NCBI GenBank assembly: GCA_003024985.2
Contig: PXIH01S0015174.1
DNA length: 10,486 nt
Reading direction: 5' to 3' (one strand)
From: Euperipatoides rowelli
Lineage: Eukaryota; Onychophora; Udeonychophora; Euonychophora; Peripatopsidae
Part shown: piece by piece, positions 6,401 to 10,486 of the stretch
Position numbering within the stretch: position 1 is the stretch's first letter
How the letters are laid out: each line of letters opens with the position of its first letter
The notes under the pieces: model-generated
What the model saw: only the letters and a program-made list of their open reading frames with translations
What the model was told of the DNA's origin: nothing
Databases searched by the model: none
Translations under genes and position numbers: made by a program

Positions 6401-8840
6401 TAAACAAGAAATTTTGGACAAACAGCTTAGAAAACAATTTGGTCCTAAACTTAATAAAATTGCTTTAATTGGTGACATTCTACAGGAAATATCTAATGAT
6501 GCCTTTAGTGGGCTCAATAGTCAGAAATTGGAGTTTAAACTAATAAATCTAACAATGCAAACATTAAATGCTACACCCTTTTACACTTTACCTCGGTCTA
6601 CCAACCCAAATATTGATTTTACTAACAGTAACATAAGTCCACATATTATAATTAGCCTAATAAGACAACTTAGAGCATCAGGAAGAGATGTTGTTGTATC
6701 CCTGCAGTCTAAGTTTTGTAGTTGCAGTTTAAAAGATTTCTGGAAATTACTTAAAGAGTTGACAAAAAGCTATCCCAAACAAGAAGGCTCGACTACCGAT
6801 GGTATAAGGTGCACTGATTCTGTTAGTCATTTGCCAGTATCAATAAGTGAATTATCAGAAGAATTTGAAAAATGTACTAATGGTAGTGAAGATATAAATA
6901 TTTCAATACTGCCTAAACACATAACAACAACAACAACTGCATTTATTACCAGCACAGCAAGAAATACAATGTCTAATGAAACAATATTATCTACTCCCAT
7001 TAAAAAACTTGAAGGATTTTTATTGAAAGAGGAGGAGGAAGATTTCTACAATACTACTAATCCTCCAAAACCCAAAGAAAATGTTTTGGCAATAAATGAT
7101 AGTACAAAATTTTTCCAGCCAGAAATAGTGCTAACAACACTGTCCACCTTACAACAAACTACACCAGATTTGAATACATTTTTAGCAGCAAATTTCCAAT
7201 CTAGAGAAAATATAGATGATATAGATAAGCCAGTACCAATTATCCTCATGTCTACAATAAATCAAAATTTTAAACCAATAACTATTCCTCCTCTCCCAAG
7301 TCCAAGTGATTTAGATGCAAATCCTACAAAGATGAATGATTCAACTTTCATAACAGTTCTACCTCTGGATGTTTCAGCAAAAAATAAAACAAATATTTCA
7401 ATTAATGGTAAAACCAATACTTCAAATAATGATTTCATAACAGTACCATCATTAGGCGATACAACACAAACCAGCCAGCACACTTTATTAAAAGCCTCAC
7501 CATTAGATGCTCCACCAGAGGAAAATAAACCAGTTTTTTTGACTATATCACCATTGGATGCTATAAAAGAAAACCCAGCTTCTTTCATAATAGTGCCACC
7601 TTTAGACTCAAATACCAATGATCATACTATAACAACATTACCTTTACTTTCAGATCATCATGATGAATTCAGGAATAATCCCATTATAGTTCCATCTTTA
7701 ACATCTGATAATAATTCTGGATCTAAGAATAATCCCACAATTACACCATCATTACCTTCAGATCAGAATCCTGGATCAAAAATTCCTATTTCAATTCCAT
7801 CTTTATCACCAGATAATAATTCTGGCTCAGGGAATAATCCCATTATAGTTCCATCTTTACCATCTGATAATAATTCTGGATCTAGGAATAATCCCACAAT
7901 TACACCATCATTATCTTCAGATCAGAATCCTGGATCAAAAATTCCTATTTCAATTACATCTTTATCATCAGATAATAATTCTGGATCCATGAATAATCCT
8001 ATTATAGTTTCATCTTTACCATCAGATAATAACTCTGTATCCAGGAATAGTCCCACAATTGTACCAGCTTTGTCAAATCATGATTCGGGATCAAAAACTA
8101 ATCCCATTATAGTTCCATCTTTACCATCAGTCAATAATTTTGGATCCATAAATAATCCTATAATAGTACCCCCATTGTCATCAGACCATGAGTCTGGTAA
8201 TGTAGACATTCAACGTTTTCAAGCAGCTCAAAATCAACCTGTTCAATCTCAAGAGCATAAAATAGCTGACATAAACTTACAGGGATTTCAATTAGAAAAA
8301 GACATTCCCAAAGCCAGAATAAGAATTAACATTTCTGACAACTCAGAACATCAAATTGAAAATCCTAAAGAAGAAACATTTGGGCAATTATCTTTGTTTG
8401 GGACACCTAGGGCAACAGATAATGGATTAGAAGTAACTGTTAATAATAATGAATTGGAGTTTGAAAGTATTACTGGAAATCCCAAAGTAAACTTTGAATT
8501 TATTGATGACAACATAGATTTTTATGGCCCATCAACACCATCATCACAGCACAGTCTAGGAAGATCATCAAATGACCATATGAACAGTGCACAAATAACA
8601 TCTCCTTCTATGAAGGATAACCTCAAGATTGGGATCATATTAGGCTCTGTATTTGGAGGAATTGCACTTATAATTATAATAGCGGTTATAATATGTGTAG
8701 CTTTCCGCCGAAAAAGGAGTAATAAAATGTATCCCAATATCAAAATTAGTGGGCCTATACCAAGACTTTGCACATGTCACAACAGACCACACAGTTGTCC
8801 ATTACATCGAGAATCCAATGAATATGGTACATCAGATTAA
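3423..8840 (+). CDS. Single-exon LRR transmembrane protein, artichoke/chaoptin-like
   Basis: The 1805-residue frame encodes a probable type I cell-surface protein. Residues 1-23 form a signal peptide (hydrophobic core around 7-18). An N-terminal LRR cap has C29, C38, C40 and C51. About 37 clear LRRs with period near 24 (LxxLxLxxNxLxxL) run from about residue 94 to 975, followed by about four degenerate ones to 1085. A C-terminal cap follows (C1099, C1101, C1130, C1151; CxC...C...C as in LRRCT). Residues 1160-1730 are a Thr/Ser/Asn/Pro-rich, probably glycosylated stalk with tandem repeats. The transmembrane helix spans about 1736-1761 with GSVFG as a GxxxG motif, followed by the basic stop-transfer FRRKR and a 44-residue tail with a Cys/His cluster (1783-1795). 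Many N-x-S/T sequons are present. Long uninterrupted LRR arrays of this kind occur in Drosophila Artichoke (matrix) and Chaoptin (photoreceptor adhesion). This protein is longer and has a stalk and helix, so orthology is unproven. A role in adhesion or apical matrix is inferred. The start is chosen for the splice acceptor ending at 3422, the signal peptide and the upstream in-frame stop at 3363. Whether further exons precede it is unknown. Confidence 0.93.
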   Translation: MLYTQLLPSAILLVLLQARPFEARQVLDCWRIGINYPCICKGIANEVDIICDNVVFSEFPHLLQRLKIRTFSQSNAELHTLDTAMFARTDVTIQNVDFSQNKLFSVTRNAFAGIEASLEKLNLSHNSIGDVFESKVLISEFQDLKNLKVLDLSYNHLKDFAPETFSEQGMLKELYLEGNELSIVPKAFGSLTSLEILNLKNNRLQTITSNDFKFLINLKEIIFDNNFIQNISAAAFQNMPLEKLSLHYNLIDQLPNNIFNKVSQTLQFLDISYNTLMEFPYKPLNNATSLQDLHLQGNLIGDLNKNDFSGLNNLNRLDLSRNRVTVLESNIFKDIGTLKELYLGVNPIKKIEDDALTGLDQMETLSMRDLGLNDVPMVILQPLSHIKDLDLSHNKIMKISASSFQGVTTIETLNLENNLISTIPDAAFKILLSLKNINIRGNRIRNITPEAWTGVSNHLEQLDISKNKFSTLPQLNMPSLTHFRASENNIGALFPNSFNDLMKLKVLDLSFNHLTAIQLSSITAMDQLQSLQIHHNEILSFEYKLSNPSLEVFNASYNKITIIHSMMFRDLSNLSHIDLSNNVIEVIDPKSFENLPNLLSLNLQNNKLKFFPSSGLVGVPNLIELNLGVNNINNLSADDFQNRFPRLAMLKLSQNELTSLQERTFQGLSFLAYLDLSDNLLDFIPPNSFSDLSRLYSLLLDSNKITNISETAFQNSRQLHKLDLHNNKLTTLPDHIFSSLIELDLNLRQNMIAILPNDIFRRFNLDRLQKLDLSYNKIELFPFQPLRSQDFNLIELDLSHNSIRDIPTGSLINIHTLDLSDNPLSQKALSTLLNIPRLVRNLNLASTGLNILPQLETPFIKILNLSRNSIGNLQPQQFEKAKTLEVLDLSYNQLTSISQSMASIWPKLGDLKSINLSNNPIVKIENNDFHSLEQLNTLVLKNLPLLSEFDETALTNLPFLQNIYIGPYPKLSKLNPENILSDLPPMQEIEIEIKQEILDKQLRKQFGPKLNKIALIGDILQEISNDAFSGLNSQKLEFKLINLTMQTLNATPFYTLPRSTNPNIDFTNSNISPHIIISLIRQLRASGRDVVVSLQSKFCSCSLKDFWKLLKELTKSYPKQEGSTTDGIRCTDSVSHLPVSISELSEEFEKCTNGSEDINISILPKHITTTTTAFITSTARNTMSNETILSTPIKKLEGFLLKEEEEDFYNTTNPPKPKENVLAINDSTKFFQPEIVLTTLSTLQQTTPDLNTFLAANFQSRENIDDIDKPVPIILMSTINQNFKPITIPPLPSPSDLDANPTKMNDSTFITVLPLDVSAKNKTNISINGKTNTSNNDFITVPSLGDTTQTSQHTLLKASPLDAPPEENKPVFLTISPLDAIKENPASFIIVPPLDSNTNDHTITTLPLLSDHHDEFRNNPIIVPSLTSDNNSGSKNNPTITPSLPSDQNPGSKIPISIPSLSPDNNSGSGNNPIIVPSLPSDNNSGSRNNPTITPSLSSDQNPGSKIPISITSLSSDNNSGSMNNPIIVSSLPSDNNSVSRNSPTIVPALSNHDSGSKTNPIIVPSLPSVNNFGSINNPIIVPPLSSDHESGNVDIQRFQAAQNQPVQSQEHKIADINLQGFQLEKDIPKARIRINISDNSEHQIENPKEETFGQLSLFGTPRATDNGLEVTVNNNELEFESITGNPKVNFEFIDDNIDFYGPSTPSSQHSLGRSSNDHMNSAQITSPSMKDNLKIGIILGSVFGGIALIIIIAVIICVAFRRKRSNKMYPNIKISGPIPRLCTCHNRPHSCPLHRESNEYGTSD
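7275..7673 (+). repeat. Diverged stalk repeats (older part of the array)
   Basis: Residues about 1285-1416 of the LRR protein contain loosely repeated blocks of the form F-I-x-x-P-P/S-L-D/S, for example PITIPPL, FITVLPLD, FITVPSLG, FLTISPLD, FIIVPPLD and ITTLPLLS, spaced roughly 13-30 residues apart. They share the IxVPxL core with the tidy array that follows but differ in spacer length and sequence. They therefore look like earlier copies that have decayed. The region is rich in Asn, Thr and Pro and is predicted to be extended and glycosylated. Confidence 0.6.
7674..8198 (+). repeat. Coding tandem array, 159-nt higher-order repeat
   Basis: Ten units of about 17-18 residues, typified by NNPIIVPSLPSDNNSGS, occupy residues 1418-1592. 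They are organised in blocks of three: the same unit recurs at residues 1418, 1471, 1524 and 1577 (nt 7674, 7833, 7992, 8151), an exact 53-residue or 159-nt period, giving about 3.3 copies. Blocks one and two are nearly identical at the DNA level, block three is more diverged and block four is partial. Because 159 is a multiple of three, block gain or loss keeps the frame. The array lies in the membrane-proximal stalk, so copy number would change the distance of the LRR domain from the membrane. Confidence 0.9.
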
Positions 8841-8920
8841 AATGACAGTATGAACACTTTTACTTCTGTTGTTTTTTGTTTTTAAATTATATTTTAAAAT
8901 CTTTTTTTTATTATTGTTTT

Positions 8921-8928
8921 TGTATATA
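8921..8928 (+). promoter_or_regulatory. Pumilio-type element TGTATATA in 3' UTR
   Basis: The octamer is an exact match to the UGUANAUA recognition element of PUF/Pumilio proteins, which repress or destabilise mRNAs. It lies 81 nt after the stop codon in a T-rich context. In DNA this AT-rich the octamer can occur by chance. Confidence 0.3.
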
Positions 8929-8942
8929 AAAACTATGTTAAT

Positions 8943-8985
8943 TATAAATATAATTTCCTCTTGTCTTTTTGTATCTTTGTCACTT
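8943..8985 (+). terminator. Possible proximal poly(A) site (variant signal)
   Basis: TATAAA (8943-8948) overlaps AATATA (8947-8952), both known weaker variants of the poly(A) hexamer. A T/GT-rich stretch with TTGTCTTTTTGTATCTTTGTC follows within about 10-30 nt, as a downstream element would. This would give a short 3' UTR that includes the Pumilio-type site. Confidence 0.3.
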
Positions 8986-9187
8986 AGTAATGTGGCATCG
9001 TGCAGCAGACAACAAAAATATACAAACTTTACTTTCTGCTGAAATTGAAAATTTGCGTATTTTACTTTAAAAAAATAATTTATTCAGTAACAAAGTTTAT
9101 TTATTAATAGGCGTTAATCATGATTTTTAAAACCCGTTAAAAATGACAGGAAGTTTTAAAAGTTTAATTCTAATCTTCGGCCTTCTC

Positions 9188-9625
9188 ACTCAAAATTTGG
9201 GACTTAGTTTACTTCTACTAACAAAATATGGAATTTCCACACTTTGCACTCCATAAATATTTCAATTGGATTATTTTGTTCTCACAACATACAATAAAAA
9301 AAAAAAAAAAAAGCGATTCAGTAGAGTTTGTTTGTACATTCCGTAAATTTGGCTCACTTTGCTTTTCCCAAATATGAAATTTCAACCAGTTTGCATTCCC
9401 GAAATTCACAATTTGCTCTTAACATAAATATTGAGTCTAGATAGCAACTTAATTCACTAAAATTGAAAATTTTCTAGTTTTACACTAACATAACTTTTAA
9501 TTGGTGCACATTGCAATCGTGCAATATGAAATTTGGCTCCCAAAAATATCTCATTTTAACCCATTATGGTCTCTCAAAATATTGGAATTTGGTCCCAAAT
9601 GTTACTCACAAAAAAATTGAATGTG
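9188..9625. repeat. Cluster of degenerate short repeats (AAATATGRAATTT / TTTGGCTCCC family)
   Basis: Related words recur at irregular spacing: AAATATGGAATTT (9224), AAATATGAAATTT (9370), CAATATGAAATTT (9522) and AAATATTGGAATTT (9577). They alternate with AATTTGGCTCACTTTGC (9346), AATTTGGCTCCC (9530), AATTTGGTCCC (9586) and the CACTTTGCACTCC / AGTTTGCATTCCC type. This suggests an old tandem or satellite-like array of about 30-nt units that has decayed. An A17 run (9296-9312), preceded by AATAAA at 9293-9298, lies inside it. Confidence 0.4.
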
Positions 9626-9666
9626 TCCACTCATTCTCATACTAATTAAATGTCTGAAAAATAAGA

Positions 9667-9700
9667 AATAAAGAAGTCACTTGGCTTAAATGTTTGTGGT
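9667..9700 (+). terminator. Canonical poly(A) signal with GU-rich downstream element
   Basis: AATAAA at 9667-9672 is followed 18 nt later by TGTTTGTGGT (9691-9700), the usual arrangement of hexamer and GU-rich element. Cleavage would fall near 9680-9690, giving a 3' UTR of about 840-850 nt for the LRR gene. It lies just before the hAT-like element. Use of the site cannot be shown from sequence alone. Confidence 0.45.
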
Positions 9701-9706
9701 GCTAGC

Positions 9707-10153
9707 CAGGGCTGTGGAGTCGGTAAGACAAACCTCTTCTGCTTTGACTCCACTATTTTTTCTACAGTTCGACTCAGACTCCTTTGTTTTGAACATGACT
9801 CCCCCATGTAAAAATACTATTAAGTGCAAATTTCAGTCGATCATAAAAATTTTTATTTTCTTAATTCTAAACAAATTTTTAACTATAAAAAGTAAATAAA
9901 ATTAAAGTGCAATTATTTAAATTTTTGAAAAATAAGATCAGATTTTTTTTCAGTATTTAAAACTATATTGTCAGATAAAGTCAAATCTACTGTTACAACT
10001 TCAAAGCCTGTAAATAATATTATTTTTTTGAATTTCTACAGACGCCATCCAAAATTGATTGTAACTTAGACTCCTGTTGCTAACTTCATTCTAATGCTGT
10101 TTTTTTTTTTTTTTTTAAATTATTAATAATAATGTCTTCATTTTTCAACCCTG
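9707..10153. mobile_element. hAT-like non-autonomous DNA element (degenerate)
   Basis: The left end CAGGGCTGTGGAGTCGG (9707-9723) and inner words such as TTTGACTCCAC and CGACTCAGACTCC belong to a widespread metazoan repeat class marked by GGAGTCGG/CCGACTCC strings; this is recognition from memory of the class. The right end CAACCCTG (10146-10153) is a near-inverted copy of CAGGGCTG. With flanks included, CTAGCCAGGGCTG (9702-9714) and CAACCCTGTCTAG (10146-10158) pair at 11 of 13 positions. The interior has TTTGACTCC, TTAGACTCC, a T17 run (10100-10116) and no transposase. No clean 8-bp target duplication is visible; CTAG occurs on both sides. The right boundary is less certain than the left. 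Confidence 0.55.
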
Positions 10154-10486
10154 TCTAGTTTATAATTTTCTGAAGATATGGATTTCATAATCTTTAAAAG
10201 AACGTATAAAGCTTGCCAATTTAAAGCAAAGCAGTATCTTAAAAAGTTGGACAAAGAAATTCATGAATATACTGCACTGTATATAGTGGTCAAATCATAA
10301 TTTTTAAATTATTAATCAATGTAAACTAAAAAAAATATCATATTGTTAAAAAAAAAATATTCGAGTATTTAGCATTGTTTTAGACCATTTGATTTTTTTT
10401 CCATGCCTCTCTAGATCATATATTTAAGGTTTTATCATGTAATTTTTTTTAAAAAAAAAAAAAATTATTCTACCCCTTTTTTAATA
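10154..10486. other. AT-rich flank with no gene seen
   Basis: No open frame, RNA gene or recognisable repeat family is supported. Homopolymer runs are frequent, including T8 followed directly by A14 (10443-10464), another dT/dA foldback. Confidence 0.6.

Larger units (their letters stand above)
8841..9672 (+). other. Probable 3' UTR of the LRR gene
   Basis: The interval runs from the TAA stop (8838-8840) to the canonical AATAAA at 9667-9672. It is T-rich just after the stop, with a Pumilio-type site and a possible proximal poly(A) site, and carries a cluster of degenerate short repeats in its second half. No open frame here has protein character; a 63-codon minus-strand frame around 9218-9409 is spurious. 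If the proximal site is used, the UTR would be only about 110-150 nt and the rest would be intergenic. Confidence 0.45.

Noticed and set aside
7262-7618. Minus-strand open frame of 118 codons opposite the stalk region
   Set aside because: It is antisense to the repetitive stalk of the LRR protein; its regular composition follows from the repeats on the coding strand.
7674-8198. CRISPR-like array
   Set aside because: The repeats are in-frame coding units of a eukaryotic protein with no conserved-repeat/unique-spacer alternation.
9293-9312. AATAAA followed by A17, like the tail of a retroposed transcript
   Set aside because: No retroelement body or target-site duplication could be recognised around it; the A run may simply be a microsatellite within the degenerate repeat cluster.
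9690-9899. Plus-strand open frame of 69 codons
   Set aside because: It lies within the left part of the hAT-like element and shows no similarity to transposase or any other family I recognise.

Overview
The window looks like a stretch of an AT-rich animal nuclear genome, most likely an arthropod. It holds one large protein-coding exon set in long non-coding DNA that is full of homopolymer runs, foldbacks and remnants of small DNA transposons. The arthropod call is inference. It rests on a single-pass membrane protein with about 40 leucine-rich repeats of the artichoke/chaoptin type, a eukaryotic 3' splice site directly before the ATG, and a degenerate repeat of the 'CAGGGCTGTGGAGTCGG' hAT-like class seen in many metazoan genomes. 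A chelicerate is possible, but the sequence does not settle it.

Layout. Positions 1-3402 have no convincing coding sequence. They read as intron or upstream DNA and contain a perfect 14-bp hairpin (790-827), a T-tract/A-tract foldback (1819-1849), a short palindrome (2085-2100), a 303-bp foldback element with arms of about 150 bp (2871-3173) and repeated TAGSCTA heptamers. One possible small 5' exon (1283-1314) is noted. It has splice-like borders and an ATG in frame with the main exon. A polypyrimidine tract and AG (3403-3422) abut the start codon.

Positions 3423-8840 are one uninterrupted 1805-residue reading frame. It encodes a signal peptide, a cysteine-bearing N-terminal LRR cap, about 37 clear and 4 degenerate LRRs of about 24 residues, and a cysteine-bearing C-terminal cap. 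A long Thr/Ser/Asn/Pro-rich stalk follows, part of which is a tandem array with a 53-residue (159-nt) higher-order period. The protein ends with one transmembrane helix and a 44-residue cytoplasmic tail carrying a Cys/His cluster. This is the architecture of a cell-surface adhesion or matrix-interacting protein.

Positions 8841 to about 9700 are the probable 3' UTR. They contain a Pumilio-type site, a possible proximal poly(A) site, a cluster of degenerate short repeats and a canonical AATAAA with a GU-rich downstream element. A hAT-like non-autonomous element follows (about 9707-10153), then featureless AT-rich DNA to the end. There is only one gene, so no multi-gene system is present. The most unusual parts are the stalk repeat array, the cytoplasmic Cys/His cluster and the foldback at 2871-3173.
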